NCBI GenBank assembly: GCA_018057925.1
Contig: JAGPCT010000033.1
Coordinates: 1-40,952 of the forward strand
Reading direction: 5' to 3'
Source: Saprospiraceae bacterium
GTDB lineage: Bacteria; Bacteroidota; Bacteroidia; Chitinophagales; Saprospiraceae
DNA length: 40,952 bases
Positions 27,492 to 34,831 of the stretch are shown here, one piece after another. The notes under the pieces are model-generated. The model saw only the letters and a list, made by a program, of their open reading frames with translations, did not search any database and had not been told where the DNA came from. Made by a program: the position numbers and the translations under genes. The first letter of the stretch is position 1; each line of letters opens with the position of its first letter.

Positions 27492-27519
27492 TAGGGCTAA
27501 AATACCCTATTTTCAATTA

Positions 27520-27527
27520 CAAAAGTA
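27520..27527 (-). promoter_or_regulatory. Candidate -7 box for the P-type ATPase gene
   Basis: Reads TACTTTTG on the minus strand, matching TAnnTTTG about 29 nt upstream of the start. No good -33 TTG at 19-20 nt. A small inverted repeat (TAGGG/CCCTA, 27492-27509) lies between it and the start codon. Confidence 0.4.
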
Positions 27528-27699
27528 TCATTTGCCAACAAATAATTAAAATTCTTCAAAGTACAAGAAATAACGAACCATAGATTCAACGATTAATACA
27601 TCAGGAATAATAATAGTAGGGTTGACATAAAAGACAGTGCATCTTATCCCATATTCAGCATTTATTTTTCAGAATTTGGGTCGAAGTCTTAGATTCCGT

Positions 27700-29127
27700 T
27701 TATTTTACCTTGTCAAGGCATCGTAAAATCATCGACATGGCTCGATCGATGATGAAGCGTTTGGTGCGAAAAGCGAGGATGGCTATGCGGATTACAAATC
27801 GGTTATCTATGATAGACGAGCTCAAAAACACATCACCTTCCGAATGTATCGCTTGTAAAAGTGCTTTGTTTTTCTCGTCACAATCACTATCAAAAGGATA
27901 CCAGAAATAACTCACGGATAAATCCGGCGCAGGACCGACTTGAAAGCCATTTTGAAGTAAAATATACCGGAAATATTGCACCAATACCAATTTTTCTTCA
28001 AGGCAAGCTGCAAAAGGTTCAATGCCGTGAATTTGGAGAGGAAGCCACATACGCAGTCCCCTAAAATGTTTTGTTAGCTCCGGCGAAAGGTTGGATGGGC
28101 TCAGAAAGAGGCTTTCTTTTTCTGCATCCTGCATATAATGTGCTGCATATTGATTGGAGTGGAGCACAGCTTGTCGGTCTTTGATCAATACCGCCCCCAA
28201 GCCATAAGGTAAAAACATCCCTTTGTGTGGATCAACGATGATGGAATCAGCACGCTCGATTCCTTTAAACAGCTCTTTGCGGGATGTAAGGATAAAAAAT
28301 CCACCATAAGCCGCATCAATATGTAGCCATACATTGTGCCTTTCTGCAATATCCGCAACCTCATTCAGCGGGTCAATAGCCCCGGTGTCCGTTGTTCCCG
28401 CCGTTGCTACAACGAGAAATGGAATAAGACCATTATTTTTGTCTTCTTCGATTTGTTGTGCCAGAGGAGCTGTCATCATGCGATGGTATTCATCCATCGG
28501 GATAATCCGTATAATAGCATCCTCGAGGCCCAATATGCGCAATGCTTTCTGACAGGAATGGTGTACTTGTTCACTAGCATAAATGACACTTTTCAGTATG
28601 CGCTCATTCTTGATTCCGTATTTATCTCTGGCCGCATTAAATGCTATGAGCATAGAGATAGAACCTCCGGAGGTAAGATTGCCTACTGCATCTGAGGGGA
28701 ATGAAAATATAGTTTTAAGCCAGTTGATTACTTCATTTTCGATGGTTGCAGCGCCCGGTGAAGCGAAGTGAACTCCGGCATAGGGATTGGTGATGTCAAC
28801 GATAAAGTCTGCCAGTGCAGATGTGAAGATACCCCCTCCGGGAATATACCCTAAATGTGTCCCGGCAGCGGCATTAATCCCTGTTTCGGCAACTTCGTTC
28901 TGGTATATTTCGAGGATTTTATTCAGAGGTTGCGGTGTGTCATGTATGGATAAATCCCCAGTTTGTTTTGTTCTATATCCCTTGATGTTTGGCAAACCGG
29001 CTATAAAACTTTGTGTAAAATCGGTCATTTGTTGAATCATCAGACTACGCTCATTTTCCGGCACATCTAATACACTGCTGATTGTGTTGAGGTTATCTAA
29101 TTGTTCGGTTATATGTTGTATGTCCAT
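27700..29127 (-). CDS. PLP-dependent group II decarboxylase (aromatic-amino-acid decarboxylase type)
   Basis: A 475-residue pyridoxal-phosphate enzyme of the DDC/GAD family. The Schiff-base lysine is K302 in IIVDPHKGMFLPYG; the cofactor-stacking and ring-nitrogen region is visible as EQVHHSCQKA (H190) and HIDAAYGG (D271); NLTSGGSISML and ATAGTTDTGAIDP are typical PLP-phosphate and substrate loops. Likely reaction is decarboxylation of an aromatic L-amino acid to the amine, but substrate cannot be read from sequence. Stand-alone gene, divergent from the two-component system. The 208-nt gap downstream of it (27492-27699) holds a solo AATTTGGGT tail motif near 27673. Confidence 0.9.
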   Translation of the reverse strand: MDIQHITEQLDNLNTISSVLDVPENERSLMIQQMTDFTQSFIAGLPNIKGYRTKQTGDLSIHDTPQPLNKILEIYQNEVAETGINAAAGTHLGYIPGGGIFTSALADFIVDITNPYAGVHFASPGAATIENEVINWLKTIFSFPSDAVGNLTSGGSISMLIAFNAARDKYGIKNERILKSVIYASEQVHHSCQKALRILGLEDAIIRIIPMDEYHRMMTAPLAQQIEEDKNNGLIPFLVVATAGTTDTGAIDPLNEVADIAERHNVWLHIDAAYGGFFILTSRKELFKGIERADSIIVDPHKGMFLPYGLGAVLIKDRQAVLHSNQYAAHYMQDAEKESLFLSPSNLSPELTKHFRGLRMWLPLQIHGIEPFAACLEEKLVLVQYFRYILLQNGFQVGPAPDLSVSYFWYPFDSDCDEKNKALLQAIHSEGDVFLSSSIIDNRFVIRIAILAFRTKRFIIDRAMSMILRCLDKVK

Positions 29128-29245
29128 GTAAAGAAGTTAAAGATTTTTCTCTTGCCATAGGATTATACAATTCTTATGAAAAGATTGTTTAATTTTTATA
29201 AAAAAAGTAAGTCTATATTTAAAAGACTTCAAAATCTTAAAATTA

Positions 29246-29274
29246 TTGAAATGAAAAAAAGAATGCTACCTTTG
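29246..29274 (+). promoter_or_regulatory. Promoter of the two-component system operon
   Basis: TTG at 29246-29248, an 18-nt spacer, then TACCTTTG at 29267-29274. A second -7-like box TATATTTG at 29418-29425 is closer to the gene but lacks a -33 element. Between them are two identical TTGATGAAAG sequences at 29293-29302 and 29326-29335, 33 nt apart, possible regulator sites. The rest of 29128-29455 shows nothing recognisable. Confidence 0.55.
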
Positions 29275-29455
29275 CGCCATAAAAATAGTCTTTTGATGAA
29301 AGGGCATTTACACACCGCCTATTAGTTGATGAAAGTATGAGGGATCAAAAGTACTTGATAGGACTACAGATATTGGTTTTAAAGAAAGTATTCTAAAGCT
29401 ATATTAAATTAAATTCGTATATTTGAACGTCTGAAACATTGTTGTTTAACCCTAA

Positions 29456-30157
29456 ATGTCCGGAATGAAAATTCTGATTGTTGAAGATGAAGAAAAGTTG
29501 AGAAATTCTCTCAAACGGGGATTGGAAGAGCAAGGCTTTCTCGTGGATGTTGCTCAAAATGGATTAGAGGGCAAGAAGATGGCATTTGGCAACGACTACA
29601 GTGTCATTGTTTCTGATATCATTATGCCCCAAGCTACAGGGATGCAGATGTTGTGTGCTTTGAGACAAAATAATGTCAATACACCCGTCCTGATGCTTAC
29701 CGCCCTTGGAATGGTGGAAGAAAAGGTACAGGTGTATGAAGCCGGCGCAGATGATTACTTGACCAAACCATTTGATTTTAGGGAATTGTTGGTTCGTATA
29801 AAAGCGCTCATCAAGCGTCAACCACAAAAGCCTGAAATACAAAATTGTGAACTAAAGTACGCCGGAATCTCGCTTAATCCACTCACAAAGTCGGTAACTC
29901 GTGATGGCAATAATATTTTTTTAACACCCAAAGAATTTGACCTTTTGCATTATTTTATGCAATATCCCGATAAGGTTATTACGAAAAATGAGCTACTTTC
30001 CAATATATGGGATCTCGACTTTGAAACCAATACCAATGTGTTGGAAGTATATATTAATTTTCTGCGAAACAAAATAGATAAAGATTACGAAGACAAAGTA
30101 ATCAATACCTTACCCCGCATCGGTTATATCTTTGCCAACAACGCCACAAAGTCATGA
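29456..30157 (+). CDS. OmpR-family response regulator
   Basis: A 233-residue DNA-binding regulator. Receiver domain (about 4-118): acidic pair ED at 10-11, phospho-acceptor D54 in VIVSDIIMP, T82 and K104 (TKPFD). The winged-helix output domain (about 130-230) shows LTPKEFDLLHYFMQYPDKVITKNELLSNIWD and the recognition region NTNVLEVYINFLRNKID. The start is ATG at 29456 or, equally possible, the ATG at 29465. Its stop overlaps the kinase start by 4 nt (ATGA), so the pair is translationally coupled. The stimulus and targets cannot be inferred; no transporter or resistance gene adjoins it on this strand. Confidence 0.94.
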   Translation: MSGMKILIVEDEEKLRNSLKRGLEEQGFLVDVAQNGLEGKKMAFGNDYSVIVSDIIMPQATGMQMLCALRQNNVNTPVLMLTALGMVEEKVQVYEAGADDYLTKPFDFRELLVRIKALIKRQPQKPEIQNCELKYAGISLNPLTKSVTRDGNNIFLTPKEFDLLHYFMQYPDKVITKNELLSNIWDLDFETNTNVLEVYINFLRNKIDKDYEDKVINTLPRIGYIFANNATKS

Positions 30158-31527
30158 AGATAAGGGTTAAACTCACCTTGCAGTTCTTTGTAGTTGTTGC
30201 CACGATTCTTATATTATCGATGTACTTTGTCTATAGCCGCTTTCAGGATATTACCTCTAAGGAATATTACAACAACCTGAAGACCAAGGCGCACATGACG
30301 GCTGAAATGGCACTCCATAAAGGTGACCTGCATAAGTTGGAGGATATTTCTCTGAGTAAAGAGAATTCGGAGCAGCCGATTAGTGACAATGTAATTATTT
30401 TCAATGAAAAGTATGAAAAGGTATTTACTTTCAATCGAAAACAAAGTGTTTCTATTCCATTTGATATCGTTTCTAATTCCAAGCGGGAATTTTCTTATCA
30501 CAATGAAGATATTTATTATTTTGGTCTTCCTTATACATCCGCATCCGGTTCTCATTATTATGTTGTGGCTTCTTCTTTTTTTAGTTCCAAGGAGCTCATG
30601 GACCTTCGCCAGATTATAACATTGGCTATTATTATAGGCTTGGTATTGGTGGCATTGACAGGCTTTTTTTATACCCGACAGGCTTTAAATCCGATTTTTT
30701 CCATTGTACATCAAATGGACAAGTTGGATATGATCAAGATGGATGGACGCCTGAAATCATCCAAAAGTAAAGATGAAATAGAACACCTTATCAAGTCAAT
30801 TAATAACCTCCTTTTTAGAATCCATAATTCGGTAACTTTTCAAAAAATGTTTATCAGCAATGTGTCTCATGAACTGAAAAACCCGATTACCATTGTCTTG
30901 TCTCAGATAGATGTGCTTTTGTCTCAGCCCAACAGGACTGTCGAAGAATACAGGGAGACGCTGGTATCATTGAGGGAAGATGTTAAAGGCATAGCTGACA
31001 TTACAGAGAATTTACTCCAGATGGCAAAGATTAAGTCTGAAGGATTTCAGTTGGAAGAGCAAGAATTTCAGTTGGATGAGGCGATTTTGGAATGTCAAAC
31101 CAGATTATTGAGGCTTCATCCGGAATTTGGTGTAAATTTTGAAATAGAAGGTCAACCGGATTCCTTTGAGTCGCTTACTGTTAAAGGTAATGAGCCTTTG
31201 CTTAAACTGGCATTTAGCAACCTCATGGACAACTGTTGTAAATACAGCTACGATAACAAAGTCAATATATCCATAAAACCGGAAGGAGAAAAGGTGATTC
31301 TTACCTTTAGCGATAGAGGAGAAGGAATTTCAAAAAATGAGATGGAGCGCATATTCCAACCTTTCTATCGCAATGTAAAGTCTAAGAATATCAAGGGCTA
31401 TGGCATTGGGCTTTCTTTGATTGATGCAGTGATGAATGTACATCAACTTACCCTTAAAGTCGATAGCTTTCCTCAGGTTGGCTCCATCTTTACCATTCCT
31501 TTTCAAATTTCAAAGAAAGCCGTGTAG
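30154..31527 (+). CDS. Membrane sensor histidine kinase
   Basis: A 457-residue kinase paired with the upstream regulator (4-nt overlap). Two membrane helices (about 8-27 and 152-174) enclose a ~125-residue periplasmic sensor with no recognised fold. A HAMP-like linker follows (RQALNPIFSIVHQMDKLD). The dimerisation/phosphotransfer helix has H239 in FISNVSHELKNPITIVLSQ. ATP-binding motifs are NLMDNCCKYS (N box), FSDRGEGIS (G1) and GYGIGLSL (G2). All catalytic motifs are intact. The following 710 nt hold repeats rather than target genes. Confidence 0.94.
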   Translation: MKIRVKLTLQFFVVVATILILSMYFVYSRFQDITSKEYYNNLKTKAHMTAEMALHKGDLHKLEDISLSKENSEQPISDNVIIFNEKYEKVFTFNRKQSVSIPFDIVSNSKREFSYHNEDIYYFGLPYTSASGSHYYVVASSFFSSKELMDLRQIITLAIIIGLVLVALTGFFYTRQALNPIFSIVHQMDKLDMIKMDGRLKSSKSKDEIEHLIKSINNLLFRIHNSVTFQKMFISNVSHELKNPITIVLSQIDVLLSQPNRTVEEYRETLVSLREDVKGIADITENLLQMAKIKSEGFQLEEQEFQLDEAILECQTRLLRLHPEFGVNFEIEGQPDSFESLTVKGNEPLLKLAFSNLMDNCCKYSYDNKVNISIKPEGEKVILTFSDRGEGISKNEMERIFQPFYRNVKSKNIKGYGIGLSLIDAVMNVHQLTLKVDSFPQVGSIFTIPFQISKKAV

Positions 31528-31555
31528 TGATGATTATTAGGGCAACCCTTTGTAC

Positions 31556-31590
31556 GCATCGATTCCGCATTTGTCTAATGCTGTATTCCA
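31556..31590. repeat. Solo right-hand hairpin of family 1
   Basis: GCATT-TGTCT-AATGC with flanking CGATTCC and GTATTCC, matching the reverse complement of the right hairpin of copy C. Only this end of the element is present, just downstream of the histidine kinase stop. Confidence 0.4.
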
Positions 31591-31597
31591 TCTAACT

Positions 31598-31730
31598 AAA
31601 TCACAACAAGTTGATTATCATATATTTGGAAACATATTGATTCGTGACTATTTGAATTTCAACACAACAAACAGTTAGCAATATATTTCTTATAGACAAT
31701 ATTTTGTCTTGAAGAAGAATTCTGGTTGAA
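31598..31730 (+). repeat. 133-bp direct repeat, family 3, copy 1
   Basis: Matches 32069-32201 over its whole length; the first ~80 positions differ at about five sites, the rest is more diverged. Shared landmarks are TTGATTATCATATAT, GATTCGTGACTATTTGAA and the terminal GAATTCNGGTTGAA. AT-rich, non-coding. A weaker relative lies at 34600-34735. Confidence 0.65.
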
Positions 31731-31756
31731 CAAGGATGAACATTCGGGACAGCAAA

Positions 31757-31955
31757 ATCCCGAAGGGATAATATTGTTATAGAAAACGTAGCATAATATT
31801 TTCAAAATCCCGAAGGGATGACATTATTACAAACCAAGAAAAAATGTATCTGCTCAAAAAAACTGGAACGAATAGATGGAATAATCATTTCACCCATTCT
31901 GGGTTCCTCTTTCTGCTATTGAATCTATTCTATAATATTGACAACCCTTCGGGTT
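31757..31955. repeat. REP-like CCCGAAGGG cluster (three units)
   Basis: ATCCCGAAGGGAT occurs at 31757-31769 and 31807-31819, exactly 50 nt apart and in the same orientation; an inverted relative AACCCTTCGGGTT is at 31943-31955. Each is a 5-bp stem with a GAA (or TTC) loop, and flanking bases are also partly shared (ATAATATTGTTATAGAA beside the first, its reverse complement beside the third). This core is a common intergenic palindrome in Bacteroidota. The cluster lies between the two 133-bp direct repeats. Confidence 0.6.
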
Positions 31956-32068
31956 TATTTTGATAAAAAAGGGGTTGGATTCAGCTCGTCCAAAAAAGTA
32001 TGAAAAATTTTTCAAACAATATAGCTGAATTGTTACAATAATTGTAAGAGGCTAAATTACATCAAGCC

Positions 32069-32201
32069 AAATCGCAACAAATTGATTATCATATATATGG
32101 AAATATATTGATTCGTGACTATTTGAATTTCAACACAATAAACAGTTAGCTTCATATTTCTTAAAGAAACTATTGTACCTTTAATATGAATTCGGGTTGA
32201 A
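32069..32201 (+). repeat. 133-bp direct repeat, family 3, copy 2
   Basis: Second copy of the element at 31598-31730, same orientation and same length, ending GAATTCGGGTTGAAAGG. Together the two copies flank a 338-bp core with the REP cluster, like the ends of a composite element, although the core has no gene. Confidence 0.65.
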
Positions 32202-32237
32202 AGGAGGCAAGATATAAAGGTTATATCCGGATAACCT

Positions 32238-32654
32238 CTATTCAGAACGCAGCAAAAATTTGATAATATCAGTAGTCGTTATGATGCCGACTACCTTGTC
32301 TTGATTGATTACCGGAAAGGCGTGATATTCTGCGGTGGCGAGTTTCAAAGCAACATCTCTTACCTTTTCATCGTGCTTGACACTAAAAGGTCGGTGTACC
32401 ATAACTTGATCGAGGGTGAGCATATCAAAAATGGCTTCGTCTGCATCACCCTGATTGTCATAGATGTCGCCAAAACTCAGCCTCATTATGTCAGTCTTGC
32501 TGACGATGCCTACCAATCGATCATCTTCGACTACAGGAAGGTGGCGTATATTTTTTTCACGCATTAATGTGTTGACATGGCGCAAATCGGTAGAACGATT
32601 GACTGTCAAAACATTTTTTGTCATTATCTCTGAAACTGGAAGGTTGCTATTCAT
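32238..32654 (-). CDS. Tandem CBS-domain protein
   Basis: A 138-residue soluble protein made of two CBS motifs (about 6-60 and 76-136) forming one Bateman module that senses adenosine nucleotides. Typical pieces are VSEIMTKNVLTV, IRHLPVVEDDRLVGIVSKTDIMR, YHAFPVINQDKVVGIITTTDIIKFLL. There is no attached enzyme or transporter domain, so it probably acts in trans on a partner not identifiable here. The two flanking gaps contain repeat elements, leaving it isolated. Confidence 0.93.
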   Translation of the reverse strand: MNSNLPVSEIMTKNVLTVNRSTDLRHVNTLMREKNIRHLPVVEDDRLVGIVSKTDIMRLSFGDIYDNQGDADEAIFDMLTLDQVMVHRPFSVKHDEKVRDVALKLATAEYHAFPVINQDKVVGIITTTDIIKFLLRSE

Positions 32655-32726
32655 ACTGGCTGATTTTATTATTATACGAAAAAGATTTTTATATTAGACC
32701 GAAAATTAGACGTATAATGCTCCCGA

Positions 32727-32792
32727 AGCTTCGGGATGATAGCCGTTTAGACCAATGCAATTGGTCTATTACGGATATCCTTTCGGTATTAC
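32727..32792 (-). repeat. Palindromic dispersed repeat, family 2, copy 2 (inverted)
   Basis: Inverted copy of 10647-10714. The core GACCAATGCAATTGGTC (32750-32766) is a hairpin with 7-bp arms; a second palindrome CCCGAAGCTTCGGG (32722-32735) abuts it and is replaced by a different short sequence in copy 1. Located upstream of the CBS-protein gene. Confidence 0.6.
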
Positions 32793-32918
32793 GTGTAAAA
32801 TTATTTATAATACCGGTGGGTTAATATGATTTGAATCATAAAAACAGAGTTTGGCAAAATTAATTGAACCAATACGTATAAAGATGTATCCTTTTCTAAT
32901 GCTGAATTAGGGTTGAAA

Positions 32919-33458
32919 CTATTGTTTCCTGCGATTTTGGTTATGCACTATATCTATCTTGTCGAGCCATTCTTTAATATCCTTGATACCGGGATTAACT
33001 TTGAGTATTTGGCCCTGATCGTTGAGTAGATATGAGGTGGGGATTTGTTTTATTTGGTAGAGGGTAGCTATTTCTCCACCACTTTTTGGTTCTCTGATAT
33101 GATTAGGCCATGTTAAAGTATCCTGATTGATAACTTGGCGTAAGGCTGTCGTGTCGTCATCCAAGGCGACAGAAACGATTTCAAAAAGTCCATGTAAAGA
33201 ATCTTGGTAGGTACGGTAAAGACGGGACAATTCGGGCATTTGCCTGCGACAAGGTCTACACCATGTTCCCCAGAAATCAAGTAAAACAAGCTTCCCTTCC
33301 ATATCTCTGATAGAAAATTTGTTGCCATCGAAGGTGGTAGTCCTAAAATCCGGTACTTTCTCTCCAACCATGAAGGCTGGTTTCATGTACATAAATTGAT
33401 AAATAAAGTAAACTATAACCGCCAAAACAACAACAATAACCCATTGAAATACTTTCAT
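32919..33458 (-). CDS. TlpA/ResA-like membrane-anchored thioredoxin
   Basis: A 179-residue thiol-disulfide oxidoreductase facing the periplasm. Residues 1-22 form an uncleaved membrane anchor. The thioredoxin fold (about 32-170) has the redox motif WCRPC in LLDFWGTWCRPCRRQMPEL and the cis-Pro region IKQIPTSYLLN. Such proteins reduce apocytochrome c or other periplasmic disulfides; the partner is unknown. Divergent from uppS across 148 nt. Confidence 0.92.
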   Translation of the reverse strand: MKVFQWVIVVVLAVIVYFIYQFMYMKPAFMVGEKVPDFRTTTFDGNKFSIRDMEGKLVLLDFWGTWCRPCRRQMPELSRLYRTYQDSLHGLFEIVSVALDDDTTALRQVINQDTLTWPNHIREPKSGGEIATLYQIKQIPTSYLLNDQGQILKVNPGIKDIKEWLDKIDIVHNQNRRKQ

Positions 33459-33583
33459 AAGAAATACTTATATTAGACAAAACAATAATACCACAATATT
33501 AAGAATAGATTATAACATCCGATATTAAAATAAAAAATATTATTTGATTATAAGTCTAAACGCAAATTACTCATCTAAATTGA

Positions 33584-33591
33584 TATTTTTG
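33584..33591 (+). promoter_or_regulatory. Candidate -7 box of uppS
   Basis: TATTTTTG fits TAnnTTTG. Transcription would start near 33598, only about 9 nt before the ATG at 33607, which argues against the upstream in-frame ATG at 33544 as the true start. No clear -33 TTG. Confidence 0.4.
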
Positions 33592-33606
33592 CACAAACTT
33601 TTGCTC

Positions 33607-34359
33607 ATGACTGATAATATTCTTGCCAATGAAATAGACCGGGAGAAGTTGCCTCGTCATATTGCCATCATTATGGACGGCAATGGCAGATGGGCTAAGA
33701 TGCATGGTAAGGCGAGAGTTTTTGGCCATAAGGCAGGCGTAAAAAGTGTGCGTAAGGTCACTGAAGCAGCAGCTCAATTGGGTGTCGAATTCATGACTTT
33801 ATATGCTTTTTCCACTGAGAATTGGAATAGGCCTCGGCTTGAAGTAGAAGCATTAATGCTCCTATTAGTCGAAACCATCAATACGGAGATTAAAACACTA
33901 CACAAGAACAATATTCGATTGAAAACTATTGGAAATATCGATGGTTTGCCGGAGATCAGTAAGAAAGCGTTGCTCAAGGGAATTGAGACAACGAAGGATA
34001 ATTCTGGTATGACGCTCATTTTAGCCCTCAACTATAGCGGACATAACGAAATTGTTTCAATGGTTAAGTCAATTGCTGAAAAGGTTGAATCCGGGGCAGT
34101 TTCGTTGGATCAAGTTGATGCGGCGATGGTCGAAGAACACCTTTATACACACGGCATACCTTCTCCCGAGTTGTTGATTAGAACAAGTGGTGAATTCAGG
34201 ATTTCTAACTTTTTATTGTGGCAGATAGCTTACTCCGAATTTTATTTTTCACCTCTTATGTGGCCGGACTTCGGGCAAGATCAACTGTATGAAGCCGTTA
34301 TCGACTATCAGTCAAGAGAAAGACGGTTCGGCAAGACTTCAGAGCAGGTTAAAAAGTAA
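33607..34359 (+). CDS. uppS: Isoprenyl (undecaprenyl) diphosphate synthase
   Basis: A 250-residue cis-prenyltransferase making the C55 lipid carrier for cell-wall and polysaccharide assembly. The start at 33607 is chosen because the family begins a few residues before PRHIAIIMDGNGRWAK and a -7 box lies between this ATG and the one at 33544. The catalytic aspartate is D24 in MDGNGRW; FSTENWNRP, LNYSGHNEI and the C-terminal ELLIRTSGEFRISNFLLWQIAYSEFYF are all diagnostic. In many Bacteroidota bamA follows uppS; here a repeat-filled gap follows instead. Confidence 0.96.
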   Translation: MTDNILANEIDREKLPRHIAIIMDGNGRWAKMHGKARVFGHKAGVKSVRKVTEAAAQLGVEFMTLYAFSTENWNRPRLEVEALMLLLVETINTEIKTLHKNNIRLKTIGNIDGLPEISKKALLKGIETTKDNSGMTLILALNYSGHNEIVSMVKSIAEKVESGAVSLDQVDAAMVEEHLYTHGIPSPELLIRTSGEFRISNFLLWQIAYSEFYFSPLMWPDFGQDQLYEAVIDYQSRERRFGKTSEQVKK

Positions 34360-34482
34360 GATATGAAGTGATTTTAATTAATACTTCTAGTTATTCTATA
34401 ATCTTCAACTTTGAATACTTTCATAAGGATTCATACGGTAGGATATTTGGAATGGTTCGATTTAATAAATGGACAGCTGAAT

Positions 34483-34592
34483 TTGACCCACATTCCCCAT
34501 TAGAAAATTTCGGAATCGATTTACAAGTCATGCATCGGGATAGCCCTTATAATCAGCAATCTTCGGTCTTAGAAAACCTCGATTGCTGAATT
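34483..34592 (-). repeat. Three-hairpin dispersed repeat, family 1, copy D (inverted, shortened)
   Basis: On the minus strand it begins AATTCAGCAATCGAGGTTTT and has left-hairpin arms CAGCAAT/ATTGCTG, the longest left stem in the family. TGATTATAAGGG and CCCGATG follow as in copies A and C. About 36 nt including the middle hairpin are deleted, joining straight to the ATCGATTCC right end. An open frame (34368-34589) over this copy is rejected as a gene. The rest of 34360-34482 shows nothing recognisable. Confidence 0.65.
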
Positions 34593-34599
34593 ACAACCA

Positions 34600-34735
34600 A
34601 CTAATTCGTAACAAACAGATTATCAATAAGTTATAATTTAGGTCTTTTGCCTCAATATAGAGGAAGCAATATATTTTTTAAGCCCGAATTCTTCTTAAAG
34701 ACAATATTTTTGCCTCTAATATGAATTTGGGTTAA
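34600..34735 (+). repeat. Diverged family 3 repeat copy
   Basis: Shares GATTATCA, AGCAATATATTT, AAAGACAATATTTT and CTAATATGAATTTGGGTTAAA with the 133-bp repeats at 31598 and 32069, with an internal insertion. It directly adjoins copy D of family 1, so the two element types are nested or adjacent here. Confidence 0.45.
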
Positions 34736-34831
34736 AGACAACACTTTGCCATTAAGAGCAATTTGGGCTTTAATTATAGACTTTTTGATTAAGAAAGACT
34801 ACTTTTGGATAGCCGTTTATAGGAAGATAGT

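Noticed and set aside
31757-31955. Regularly spaced palindromes considered as a CRISPR array
   Set aside because: Only two units share orientation, the repeat is 13 bp, the third is inverted, and no cas genes are present.
33544-34359. Longer uppS start at 33544
   Set aside because: The -7 box at 33584-33591 lies downstream of it and the extra residues are not family-like; 33607 fits better.
34440-34470. GGTTCGATTT-like sequence considered as a tRNA T-arm
   Set aside because: No acceptor, D or anticodon stems can be formed around it.
34368-34589. 73-codon plus-strand frame after uppS
   Set aside because: Most of it is the inverted family 1 repeat copy D; the frame is not kept in the other copies.
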